This document shows, in pieces, positions 17,349-24,255 of a DNA stretch of 64,000 nt. This stretch comes from Mesorhizobium koreense (lineage in GTDB: Bacteria > Pseudomonadota > Alphaproteobacteria > Rhizobiales > Rhizobiaceae), in contig NZ_CP134228.1 of assembly GCF_031656215.1 (NCBI RefSeq), forward strand, positions 3,429,001 to 3,493,000. The letters run 5' to 3'. The position numbers and the translations under genes are program-made. The stretch's first letter is position 1. Each line of letters starts with the position of its first letter. A model generated the notes under the pieces. The model was given only the letters and a program-made list of their open reading frames with translations. It searched no databases and was not told the origin of the DNA.

Positions 17349-17672
17349 ATGGCGACCATCGGTACCTTCAAGAAGTCCGGCAACGAGTTCGTCGGCCAGA
17401 TCGTCACCCTCAGCGTTCAGGCCAAGAACGTCCGCATCGTCCCCGAGACCAACCGCTCGGGCGAGAACGCCCCCAGCCACCGCGTCTTCGCGGGCCGCGT
17501 CGAGATCGGCGCCGCCTGGGCCAAGCGCTCCAACGACGGCCGCGACTATCTGGGCCTCAAGCTCGACGACCCGTCGTTCACGGCTCCCATCTATGCCAAC
17601 CTCTTCGACGACGAGGAAGGCGAAGGCTACAGCCTGATCTGGTCCCGCCCGAACCGCCGCAACGGCGAGTAA
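17349..17672 (+). CDS. DUF736 family protein
   Basis: 107 residues with a strong ribosome site (AAGGAG, 7 bases before the ATG). The full family pattern is present: MATIGTFKKSGNEFVG, the LSVQAKNVRIVPE strand, APSHRVFAG, GAAWAKRSNDGRDYLGLKLDDPSF and the terminal YSLIWSRPNRR. DUF736 proteins are short beta-rich proteins of unknown function, very common in alphaproteobacterial conjugative elements. This window has three copies: this one, a decayed one just upstream, and one fused to TraF at 22.9 kb. A 13-bp-stem hairpin follows. Confidence 0.9.
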   Translation: MATIGTFKKSGNEFVGQIVTLSVQAKNVRIVPETNRSGENAPSHRVFAGRVEIGAAWAKRSNDGRDYLGLKLDDPSFTAPIYANLFDDEEGEGYSLIWSRPNRRNGE

Positions 17673-17683
17673 GGCGATCCCAA

Positions 17684-17712
17684 GACCCCGCCCGGGCTCC
17701 CCGGGCGGGGTC
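17684..17712 (+). terminator. Strong GC hairpin after DUF736
   Basis: A perfect 13-bp inverted repeat (17684-17696 with 17700-17712, loop CTC) begins 12 bases after the stop. The following bases are C-rich instead of T-rich, so it may act as a terminator or as an RNA-end stabiliser. Confidence 0.6.
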
Positions 17713-17820
17713 CACCCCCCTTCAGATAGGCGACCCGCCAGAGCGACCGATTCAGTTCGCCATGATTCGGCCAACTCCCCGTCTTTGGCGTCCATTTTCG
17801 CTCGCTTAACCTATCCAGAG

Positions 17821-17835
17821 CGACTATTTTAGTCG
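17821..17835. promoter_or_regulatory. Inverted repeat, likely operator of the HTH gene
   Basis: CGACTA-TTT-TAGTCG is a perfect 6-bp inverted repeat about 45 bases upstream of the HTH gene start. Its left part (CGACTATTTT) is the same as one arm of the long inverted repeat at 15059-15072, so the two sites might be bound by the same regulator. Confidence 0.45.
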
Positions 17836-17867
17836 TAGTTCTGGCGCGCTCGGTCGACCCAATGGGA

Positions 17868-17887
17868 GGTGATCATGCATGATCACC
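17868..17887. promoter_or_regulatory. Perfect 20-bp palindrome over the ribosome site and start codon
   Basis: GGTGATCATGCATGATCACC reads the same on both strands. It covers the end of the GGGAGGTGATC ribosome site and the ATG at 17879. It could be an operator for self-repression or, as RNA, a hairpin that hides the start. Confidence 0.6.
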
Positions 17888-18130
17888 GCCCGACAATCAC
17901 GGGCCGCGCGCGCGTTGCTGGGATGGACACAGGAGACGCTCGCAGACAAGGCCCTGGTATCGCTGACGGCGCTCAAACGACTCGAATCGGGTCATCGCGC
18001 CGTCTTCGAGTCGACGGAAGACCAGGTTCGTCGCACGCTTGAGGCCAATGGCATCGTCTTCCTGTCGTCTGACCAGGGCGAGGGAGTGATGCTTGTCCGC
18101 GCGAAGGTGGGGGCCAACGGCAGGAAATGA
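17879..18130 (+). CDS. XRE-like helix-turn-helix regulator
   Basis: 83 residues. The first 65 residues match a compact XRE-type HTH: ITARQSRAARALLGWTQETLADKALVSLTALKRLESG, with the recognition helix around residues 26-37. The tail EANGIVFLSSDQGEGVMLVR is the usual extension of small XRE repressors. It probably controls nearby transfer or maintenance genes and itself, given the palindrome across its start. A second ATG four bases upstream is in another frame and does not give a family match. Confidence 0.75.
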   Translation: MITARQSRAARALLGWTQETLADKALVSLTALKRLESGHRAVFESTEDQVRRTLEANGIVFLSSDQGEGVMLVRAKVGANGRK

Positions 18131-18250
18131 CGCCGCACGCGAGTGCAGCGGGCGGAGGAACGGGCACGGTGTTCCTCTTGCGCCGGCCACAAGTGTGCGT
18201 AGGGTTAACGATCCGTTGCACTCAGCACATCCCGACCGTCGGGGCTCGAA

Positions 18251-18508
18251 TTGAAACAAGAGGCATTCCTAGACGAGCCGCCGCAAAGCACGCTGCTGAC
18301 GAGCTATGACCGCGCTCACATGAAGCTCTATTTGCGGCTGCTCGATGCGGAAACCGACGGCGCCGACTGGCGCGAAGCGGTCGCGCTGCTGTTCGGCATC
18401 GACGCCGGCAAGGAGCCCGAGCGCGCCAATCTCATACACCGCAGCCACCTGGCCCGCGCCCGTTGGATGCGTGAGCACGGATACCGCCAGCTCGCGAGCG
18501 AGGCCTGA
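18251..18508 (+). CDS. Short DUF2285-type protein
   Basis: 85 residues starting with TTG at 18251. The body (SYDRAHMKLYLRLLDAETDGADWREAVALLFGID, then EPERANLIHRSHLARARWMREHGYRQL) matches the C-terminal DUF2285 domain found in element-borne DNA-binding regulators. Here it is present alone, without the N-terminal part. A regulatory role is inferred from the family. It ends just before a perfect palindrome and the frameshifted regulator gene. Confidence 0.7.
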   Translation: MKQEAFLDEPPQSTLLTSYDRAHMKLYLRLLDAETDGADWREAVALLFGIDAGKEPERANLIHRSHLARARWMREHGYRQLASEA

Positions 18509-18516
18509 CATCCACA

Positions 18517-18539
18517 CGTGATGCTATCCTAGCATCACG
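18517..18539. promoter_or_regulatory. Perfect 23-bp palindrome between two regulator genes
   Basis: Ten-base arms CGTGATGCTA and TAGCATCACG flank TCC. It begins 8 bases after the DUF2285 gene and lies about 95 bases upstream of the next regulator. The length and symmetry fit a dimeric HTH operator better than a terminator, as no T tract follows. Confidence 0.55.
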
Positions 18540-18631
18540 CCTTGCATGCTCGGCGCTTCCCGCCATCCACTCAACCCGCGATCGTATTCCTCCTTCGCAC
18601 GCGCCCGACCAAGGGTCGGGGGAGGAAACCT

Positions 18632-19403
18632 ATGGGCCCTGATACATCGCGTTGGCGTACCTCCGAGATCTACGATTATCTCGATCATCTCTACGCGCCG
18701 GACCTGGCCTGGGAGTGGCTGAGGCGCAACCCGAAATACCAACGAGATTTTGCAGAAAGCGAGGGATCCTCCGCTGCCGCCCAGCGCTTCGGCGCGCTGG
18801 TCCAGCCGCGTTGGGGGTTGCTCTTTCGCGATCGACCCGTCGCTCGCCGCCACTAACACCACTGTCTTCTGGACCCCAGACGTTGATCCGGGCACCGTCA
18901 TCCTCAAAGCAGTTCCTACAGCGCCTCCTATGGAGAGCGCTGTCCCGCCTGATCTCGACGCAAATACCGCCCGCGCTGGCGCAGACGGACTGAGCATCGT
19001 TCATGGCCGCGGCGCGAGCGCCGTTCGACTCTTCTTCACAACCGATGCCTCGCCAGCGAACCCGGTTGTCGCACTCGTCCCGCTCGGCGCCGATGGCCTC
19101 GATCGCATCGATGCGGTCATCCGCCTCTGGCGCGCAGTTAACCGCCGTCAGGTGCCGATCGACGCCCGACTGACCAAGCAGCAGCGTCGGCGGCTTCGGC
19201 GCATGTTTCAGGCGGTGGATGGACACACAGAAGGCGCGAGCTACCGCGAGATCGCCGAAGCCATCTTCGGGGCTGCCCGCATCGCCGATGCGTCTTGGAA
19301 GACCTCCGCCCTTCGCGACGTGACGATCGATCTCGTAAAGGATGGCCTCGCGCTGATCGCGGGTGGCTATCGTGCGCTCCTGCGTCGGCGACGCCGTCAG
19401 TAA
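18632..19403 (+). pseudogene. DUF6499/DUF2285 transcriptional regulator with a one-base frameshift
   Basis: ATG at 18632 with a GGAGG site. The first frame gives WRTSEIYDYLDHLYAPDLAWEWLRRNPKYQRDF and QPRWG, the DUF6499 hallmark, then goes wrong and stops at 18856. The next frame continues with FAIDPSLAATNTTVFWTPDVDPGTVI and the DUF2285-like C-terminus (PIDARLTKQQRRRLRRMFQAVDG; SYREIAEAIFG) to 19403. The switch falls in a run of five G (18813-18817); removing one G joins the halves as RWGCSFAIDP, close to family expectation. It is broken, misassembled, or decoded by slippage. Confidence 0.7.
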
Positions 19404-19540
19404 CCTCGCCTCCCTATTCTGAAGGGGTGCGATTTTAGCACCCGAATCTTCGCCATCCCCCCGCGCAGCTTTCCTCCGCCACCGTGGCCTTCGCTCGCCG
19501 GTACTCGCCGGCAACCTGAATGAATGCCCGGAGGTGCGAC

Positions 19541-19816
19541 ATGACGAATCTCGCCGGCTTGCCGCCGCGCTTCTTGCGAACGCCGGAAGCCGCCGACTTC
19601 CTCGGCCTGTCCAGCCGGACACTGGAGAAGCATCGCACCTACGGGACCGGGCCGGCCTATCGGAAGCTCGGCGGGCGCGTCGTCTATGCGCTCGACGACC
19701 TCAAGGCCTGGGCCGACCGCGGCGCGGTCACCTCGACATCCGACCCGCGCGGCTCCGTGCTGCCGGCCAAGCGCCACGACTCGGCCTCGGCGCAGGCCGG
19801 TCGCAGCCGTCGTTGA
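19541..19816 (+). CDS. AlpA/excisionase-like helix-turn-helix protein
   Basis: 91 residues with a GGAGGTG site before the ATG. The winged-HTH core is clear: PPRFLRTPEAADFLGLSSRTLEKHRTYGTGPAYRKLGGRVVYALDDLKAWAD. Such proteins act as transcription factors or recombination directionality factors in mobile elements. The Ser/Arg-rich tail is unstructured. It sits directly upstream of repA (10 bases), so control of replication is plausible. Confidence 0.8.
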   Translation: MTNLAGLPPRFLRTPEAADFLGLSSRTLEKHRTYGTGPAYRKLGGRVVYALDDLKAWADRGAVTSTSDPRGSVLPAKRHDSASAQAGRSRR

Positions 19817-19826
19817 GAGGCGCGGC

Positions 19827-20705
19827 ATGTCCTGGGCGCGACGCCATAGCGAACCCGAGCAGCTCGATCTTTTCCGGGCGCTGCCCGGCGATCTCGCGCC
19901 GCGCGACGCGCAGGAACTCATGGCCTATCCGTTCTTCTCGCTCGCCAAGTCGAAGCGGCTGGCGCCGATCGACTTCAAGGCCGGCACTATCGTCATCCGG
20001 GTCGAGGCGGTCCCGGAGCACGGCATGGCGACGATCTGGGACGCCGACGTGCTGATCTGGGCAGCCTCACAGATCGTCGAGGCGCGCGACCTCGGCCTGC
20101 GGCCGTCGCGCCTCATGGCAGCCACGCCATACGAAATTCTCTCCTTCATCGGCCGCGGGGTGAGCGCGCGCGACTACGACCGTCTAAAGGCCGCGCTCGA
20201 CCGCCTGCAATCGACCACCGTCGCGACCTCGATCCGCCAGCCGACCGAGCGGCGGATGCACCGCTTCTCCTGGATCAACGAGTGGAAGGAGCGTGCGGAC
20301 GCGCACGGCCGTCCGCTCGGCCTCGAGCTGATCGTACCGGACTGGTTCTTTGCCGCTGTCCTTGATGACGCGTTGGTGCTGACGATCGACCGCGCGTACT
20401 TCCGCCTGACTGGCGGGTTGGAGCGCTGGCTGTACCGCCTGGTGCGCAAGCACGGCGGCCGCCAGCATTACGGCTGGAGCTTCGACGTCGCCTATCTCCA
20501 TGCGAAGTCCGGCAGCCTCTCACCGCTCAAACACTTCGCCTACGACCTGCGCAACATCGTTCGCCGGCAGACGCTGCCTGGCTACCGGCTGACGATCCAG
20601 CAGCCGCCGGATGCTCCGGAACGTCTCTCCTTCGCTCCCGTCGATGCCGCTGCACTCGCTCCGCCAGAGCAACGCAGGAGCTCTCGCGCTGGGAATAAGC
20701 TGTGA
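19827..20705 (+). CDS. repA: Replication initiator RepA (RPA family, PF04796 type)
   Basis: 292 residues from the ATG at 19827. Characteristic stretches include QELMAYPFFSLAKSKR, MATIWDADVLIWAASQI, RLMAATPYEILSFIGRG, DRLKAALDRLQSTTV and the C-terminal winged-helix region LDDALVLTIDRAYFRLTGGLERWLYRLVRKHGG. It would bind iterons and open the origin. Three iterons follow its stop within 70 bases, and parA follows those, giving a repA-oriV-parA cassette. This implies a plasmid phase or an ICE able to replicate on its own. Confidence 0.88.
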   Translation: MSWARRHSEPEQLDLFRALPGDLAPRDAQELMAYPFFSLAKSKRLAPIDFKAGTIVIRVEAVPEHGMATIWDADVLIWAASQIVEARDLGLRPSRLMAATPYEILSFIGRGVSARDYDRLKAALDRLQSTTVATSIRQPTERRMHRFSWINEWKERADAHGRPLGLELIVPDWFFAAVLDDALVLTIDRAYFRLTGGLERWLYRLVRKHGGRQHYGWSFDVAYLHAKSGSLSPLKHFAYDLRNIVRRQTLPGYRLTIQQPPDAPERLSFAPVDAAALAPPEQRRSSRAGNKL

Positions 20706-20711
20706 ATCGCC

Positions 20712-20775
20712 TCGTGCTATCAGGGACCCGGCCTATCGTGCCATCGGGGACCCGATCCTCGTGCTATCGGGGACC
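20712..20775 (+). repeat. Three iterons downstream of repA (probable oriV)
   Basis: TCGTGCTATCAGGGACCC (20712-20729), TCGTGCCATCGGGGACCC (20736-20753) and TCGTGCTATCGGGGACC (20759-20775) are direct repeats spaced 24 and 23 bases apart, about two helical turns. They start 7 bases after the repA stop. An AT-richer stretch with a hairpin follows, the usual order for an iteron-type origin. Confidence 0.8.
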
Positions 20776-20834
20776 GGAATCGTCGAATCTGGGCGCCGAT
20801 TCAAGGCATTGCGCGCAGCGTAACTCTTCTAACC

Positions 20835-20853
20835 AAGATTCCTTCGGAATCTT
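20835..20853. promoter_or_regulatory. Perfect hairpin in the AT-rich part of the origin region
   Basis: AAGATTCC-TTC-GGAATCTT (20835-20853), flanked on both sides by TTCTAAC. It lies between the iterons and parA. It could be a terminator for repA, an operator for parA, or part of the melting region. Confidence 0.5.
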
Positions 20854-20913
20854 TCTAACGGCAATCCCGCACTCCACACCTGTGCATGAGTGCCGCCGCC
20901 GGCGAGCCGCGCC

Positions 20914-21552
20914 ATGATCGTCGCCCTGCTCAACCAAAAAGGCGGCGTCGGCAAGACCACGCTCGCGCTCCATCTCGCCGGTGAGTGGGCGAGACGCGGC
21001 CAACGCGTGACGCTCATTGACGCCGACCCGCAAGGCTCGGCGCGCGACTGGTCGCAGCAGCGCGCACGCGAAAGCCTTCCACGCCTGTTCGGCGTCCTCG
21101 GCCTGGCGCGCGATACGCTCCACCGTGAAGCGCCCGAGCTGGCGCGCAATGTTCATCACATCGTCATCGATGGACCTCCGCGCGTCGCCGGGTTGATGCG
21201 CTCGGCGCTTCTGGCAGCCGACGTCATCCCGATTCCAGTGCAGCCATCGCCGTTCGACGGCTGGGGCTCTGCCGAAATGCTCGCGCTGCTGAACGAAGCG
21301 CGCGTCTATCGCTCGCACCTTGTCGCCCGCTTCGTTCTCAACCGATGTGCCATGCGCACCATCATCGCGCGGGAAACGGCGCTGACGCTCGCCGATCACG
21401 ATCCGCCATTGCTCGCTTCCAAGATCGGACAGCGTGTCGCCTTTGCCGACGCCGCGCAGTCCGGCCGGCCCGTCTGGGAAGCACACGCGGCAAGTCAGGC
21501 AGCGCGGGAGATCACCGCCCTTGGGGCCGAGATCGGGAGGCTGGCGCGATGA
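20914..21552 (+). CDS. parA: ParA-family partition ATPase
   Basis: 212 residues from the ATG at 20914. Deviant Walker [10 protein letters not shown] at residues 8-16, [13 protein letters not shown] (Walker A' region), [17 protein letters not shown] and the [10 protein letters not shown] switch. This is the short ParA form typical of plasmids and ICEs; it segregates the replicon through ATP-dependent DNA binding. The stop overlaps the next start (ATGA), and the partner is most likely the small ribbon-helix-helix-like gene that follows. Confidence 0.9.
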   Translation: MIVALLNQKGGVGKTTLALHLAGEWARRGQRVTLIDADPQGSARDWSQQRARESLPRLFGVLGLARDTLHREAPELARNVHHIVIDGPPRVAGLMRSALLAADVIPIPVQPSPFDGWGSAEMLALLNEARVYRSHLVARFVLNRCAMRTIIARETALTLADHDPPLLASKIGQRVAFADAAQSGRPVWEAHAASQAAREITALGAEIGRLAR

Positions 21553-21804
21553 CGCAACGCTCCTCGAAACGCGCCTTCATCGCGCGGCCTGCCGACCCCG
21601 AACGCATGATCAAAGCGCCGGAACCACGCGCCAAAGGCAACGGCGACGACGCTACGTTCACCGCGCGGCTGACGATCGACATCACACCGGAGCTGCGCGG
21701 CCGCATCAAGGTCGTCGCCTTTCCAGCGCGGGCAGACCGTCGCGGACATGCTGCGCGACCTGCTGGCCCGCGAATTCCCTCCAGCCGAAGGAGACCTGCC
21801 ATGA
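21549..21804 (+). pseudogene. ParB-like/RHH small partner gene with a one-base frameshift
   Basis: It starts ATGA-coupled to parA. The first ~57 residues (RAFIARPADPERMIKAPE, then FTARLTIDITPELRGRIKVVAF) fit the small basic protein that follows parA in related elements. An extra T in 21720-21722 throws the rest out of frame. Without it the sequence continues QRGQTVADMLRDLLAREFPP and stops at 21802-21804, giving 84 residues, the expected size and a good ribbon-helix-helix segment. As written, the frame runs on and fuses to DUF2840 (253 residues to 22310). The C-terminal DNA-binding half is lost unless the T is an error. Confidence 0.65.
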
Positions 21805-22310
21805 GCAGTGCCCCCCATCTGCGCCTCGTGCCGCCGCCGGTTCCCGTCGACGGCCTGACGCGCGTCGAACTGACGTGGATCGAGAAGAAGGTCGAATACT
21901 GGATTCGCTTCGGCAAGGAGAAGGAGGAGCAGATCCTCGACAGGCGCCGCCGGACGCTCAGCTTCGCATCGAACAGCATCTTCGCCCTCGTGCGCTGGGC
22001 GTCGAACGACCATGGAACCGCCATCTCGCGCATCGACATCGTGCGCGCGATCACGCCCGGAGAGCATTTTCAGACGCTCCCGTTCGTGCGGCCAGGCGGG
22101 GACATCCTCCTCAAGATGGAGGGGTGGCCGAAGGTCGAGCGCGTTCTCCAGATCATCGATGCCATCGAGTCCCTCAGCATCGATCCGGCCGAGGTGTCGC
22201 CGCATCACTGGCGACATGTCCACAATCGTCTGACCGCAGGCCATGAGCCGCGCAGCTACACCGCCGAACAGCATCGGGCGATCCTTCTGCGCCGGAGTGT
22301 CGAACCGTGA
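21801..22310 (+). CDS. DUF2840 domain protein
   Basis: 169 residues from the ATG at 21801, which overlaps the expected stop of the preceding gene. The family pattern includes LTRVELTWIEKKVEYWIRFG, RTLSFASNSIFALVRWASNDHGT, HFQTLPFVRPGGDILLKMEGWPKVERVLQ and the tail RSYTAEQHRAILLRR. The function is unknown; it is constantly found between parA and traF in alphaproteobacterial transfer regions. Its own start is kept, so it could be made both alone and as a fusion to the upstream partner fragment. Confidence 0.85.
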   Translation: MSSAPHLRLVPPPVPVDGLTRVELTWIEKKVEYWIRFGKEKEEQILDRRRRTLSFASNSIFALVRWASNDHGTAISRIDIVRAITPGEHFQTLPFVRPGGDILLKMEGWPKVERVLQIIDAIESLSIDPAEVSPHHWRHVHNRLTAGHEPRSYTAEQHRAILLRRSVEP

Positions 22311-23233
22311 CGCGCTGCGGCTATGTCATGACGACGTACTTCGCCGTGATGGCGGTTGGCGTTCCTTCTTTCCTTCCGGTCGCGCCGAAGCTCATCTGGA
22401 ATGCATCGGCCAGCGTGCCGCTCGGCCTCTATTCCATCGAGCCGGCGAAGCATCTCGAAGTCACAGACCTCCTCGCCGTCAATACACCTGAACCGCTCGC
22501 CTCCTTCATGGCCGAGCGCCGCTATCTGCCGCGGGGCGTGCCGCTGATGAAGCGCGTCGCCGGCCTTCCAGGCCAGCGCGTCTGTCGTGACGGCGCACAC
22601 ATTACGGTTGACGGCATCGACATGGGCGAGGCGCTGGCGCGCGACCACGCGGGCCGCGAGCTACCGGCCTGGCAGGGCTGTCGCCGACTCGCCGATGGCG
22701 AAGTCTTCCTCATGAACTGGGCGGCTCCCGACAGCATGGACGGCCGCTACTTCGGTCCACTCACCACCGGCTCGATCATCGGCCGCGCGGTCCCGCTCTG
22801 GACCGACGAGGACGGCGACGGCCGGTTCGAATGGCGCGCCGCAACGCGGTGGCGGCGCACCGGACACGTCCTCTTCACCGCTCAAAGGGAGTTTTCAATG
22901 CCACAGATTGGAGAGTTTACACGCACCAAGAACGGCTACACCGGCCATGTCCGCACGCTCGCAGTCAACAGCGAGATGGTGCTGATTCCGGCCGAGCATT
23001 CCGACGCCGAGAATGCGCCGGACTATCGCGTCCATCTCGGTGACAGCGACGGTCCCGAGATCGGAGCTGGCTGGAAGCGCACCGGCGAGAAGGCAGGCGA
23101 TTACGTTTCCGTCCAGATCGACGACCCGACGCTGGGCCAGCCGATTCGCGCCAACCTGTTTCAGTCGGGCGACGCGAGATCCGTCTGGGGCTTGCACTGG
23201 AGCCGCCCGCAGAAGCGGCCGGAGCGGGACTGA
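22307..23233 (+). CDS. traF: TraF-like S26 signal peptidase read through into DUF736
   Basis: 308 residues as an open frame. Residues 1-181 are a conjugative-transfer S26 peptidase: membrane segment near 8-25, catalytic Ser36 in SASVPLGLY, general base Lys82 in PLMKRVAGLPGQ, and GRYFGPLTTGSIIGRAVPLW. It processes or cyclises the TrbC pilin. Relatives stop after ...FEWRAATR. Here the next codon is TGG (22850-22852), one base from TGA, and the frame continues into a complete DUF736 domain. The GTG start overlaps the DUF2840 stop. A lost stop is the simplest reading; a real fusion protein cannot be excluded. Confidence 0.8.
   Translation: MTRCGYVMTTYFAVMAVGVPSFLPVAPKLIWNASASVPLGLYSIEPAKHLEVTDLLAVNTPEPLASFMAERRYLPRGVPLMKRVAGLPGQRVCRDGAHITVDGIDMGEALARDHAGRELPAWQGCRRLADGEVFLMNWAAPDSMDGRYFGPLTTGSIIGRAVPLWTDEDGDGRFEWRAATRWRRTGHVLFTAQREFSMPQIGEFTRTKNGYTGHVRTLAVNSEMVLIPAEHSDAENAPDYRVHLGDSDGPEIGAGWKRTGEKAGDYVSVQIDDPTLGQPIRANLFQSGDARSVWGLHWSRPQKRPERD
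22898..23233 (+). CDS. DUF736 family protein, second copy, in frame with traF
   Basis: 111 residues from its own ATG at 22898 with the ribosome site AAAGGGAG 7 bases upstream, so independent translation is likely even though traF reads into it. Family features: MPQIGEFTRTKNGYTGHVRTL, APDYRVHLG, GAGWKRTGEKAGDYVSVQIDDPTL, IRANLF and WGLHWSRP. It differs clearly from the 17.3-kb copy, so it is a separate paralogue in the transfer operon. Confidence 0.75.
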   Translation: MPQIGEFTRTKNGYTGHVRTLAVNSEMVLIPAEHSDAENAPDYRVHLGDSDGPEIGAGWKRTGEKAGDYVSVQIDDPTLGQPIRANLFQSGDARSVWGLHWSRPQKRPERD

Positions 23234-23237
23234 AGTG

Positions 23238-24011
23238 ATGGTCATCCGCTCGATCTCGCGGAGACGGAGTGAGGCGGCCGGGCGAGCGACGCTTGCCCGG
23301 CGCCTTGCCGCTCTTCTCCTTTCCGGCCTGCTAATCGTCGGGCCATTCACTGCCGCAGCGCATGCTCAGGACGCCACCGTCGCGCGCGCTCAACGGGCGC
23401 AACCGATCGCCAACTACATGACGGAGGCAGCGCGACGCTTCGGCGTCCCAGTTGCATGGATACGCTTGGTCATGGGCGCCGAGAGCGCGGGCGACGTGCG
23501 CGCGGTCTCTCGTGCGGGTGCTATGGGCTTGATGCAGATCATGCCCGATACATGGCCTGAGCTGCGGGCTCGCTATCGTCTCGGCAGCGATCCCTTCGAC
23601 CCACACGACAATATCCTCGCTGGCACCGCGTATCTACGCGAACTGTATGACCGCTATGGCTCACCGGGCTTCCTCGCGGCGTACAACGCAGGCCCTCAGC
23701 GATATGAGGAATACCTCGCGGGCGTTCGCGCGCTGCCAGCCGAAACGCGCGCCTATGTCGCTTCGCTCGCGCCCCATATCGGCGGCAAGCCGCTCGATGA
23801 CGCCGCCACGAATGCACCCGATCCGCTCGCGTGGACCCGTTCCCCTTTGTTCGTCGTGCGCGGGAACGGCAGCACGAATGCAGGACCATCGCAAGAACAG
23901 CGCGCGCCCGGTGACGATGCGACGACACCACGAGCGCATGACGCGGCATCGCTTTCACCGCGCTCCACGAGCCTCTTTGTCGCGCAGGCAAGTCCGGACC
24001 CGCAGCAATGA
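23238..24011 (+). CDS. Lytic transglycosylase (SLT), conjugation-associated
   Basis: 257 residues. An N-terminal signal peptide (basic RRRSEAAGR, then hydrophobic LLLSGLLIVGPFTAAAHA, cleavage near 44) sends it to the periplasm. The goose-type SLT core shows the catalytic Glu in GAESAGD, AVSRAGAMGLMQIMPDTW, NILAGTAYLRELYDRYG and FLAAYNAGP. It opens peptidoglycan so the transfer channel can be built. The last ~80 residues are low-complexity. It follows traF/DUF736 by four bases and precedes oriT. Confidence 0.88.
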   Translation: MVIRSISRRRSEAAGRATLARRLAALLLSGLLIVGPFTAAAHAQDATVARAQRAQPIANYMTEAARRFGVPVAWIRLVMGAESAGDVRAVSRAGAMGLMQIMPDTWPELRARYRLGSDPFDPHDNILAGTAYLRELYDRYGSPGFLAAYNAGPQRYEEYLAGVRALPAETRAYVASLAPHIGGKPLDDAATNAPDPLAWTRSPLFVVRGNGSTNAGPSQEQRAPGDDATTPRAHDAASLSPRSTSLFVAQASPDPQQ

Positions 24012-24084
24012 GGCGCCTGTTGCCAGATCGCGGTGTAGCGAGCCCCAGCGCACCAGAGAGTGTGGTGAGGCGGGAGCACGCAAA

Positions 24085-24140
24085 CACAACCGCACGATGG
24101 CAGGATAAAGGGGCGCGATGTGCGCGCCAGGACGGTTGTG
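24085..24140. other. oriT: Origin of transfer (oriT) with IncP-like nic sequence
   Basis: The minus strand reads TATCCTGC (plus-strand 24100-24107), matching the IncP-type nic consensus. It is flanked by the inverted repeat CACAACCG (24085-24092) and CGGTTGTG (24133-24140), with an inner hairpin GGCGCG/CGCGCC (24112-24117, 24123-24128). The region is non-coding and lies about 115 bases upstream of the relaxase gene, the usual arrangement. The exact cut, expected between G and C of the minus strand, is inferred from the consensus. Confidence 0.72.
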
Positions 24141-24255
24141 CTTTTTCAATAGGTTACATCCCGAAACCGCGAGGTGCGCCGTCCCGGCGCAGCCTGCGGC
24201 TTCGGCGCTTTCTCAATGAATTCCGTCGCTTGGCGCGATGTGCGGGACCGCGGCC

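Noticed and set aside
20712-20775. Regular 23-24-base repeats as a CRISPR array
   Set aside because: Only three units, with spacers of 5-6 bases and next to repA; this fits iterons, not CRISPR.
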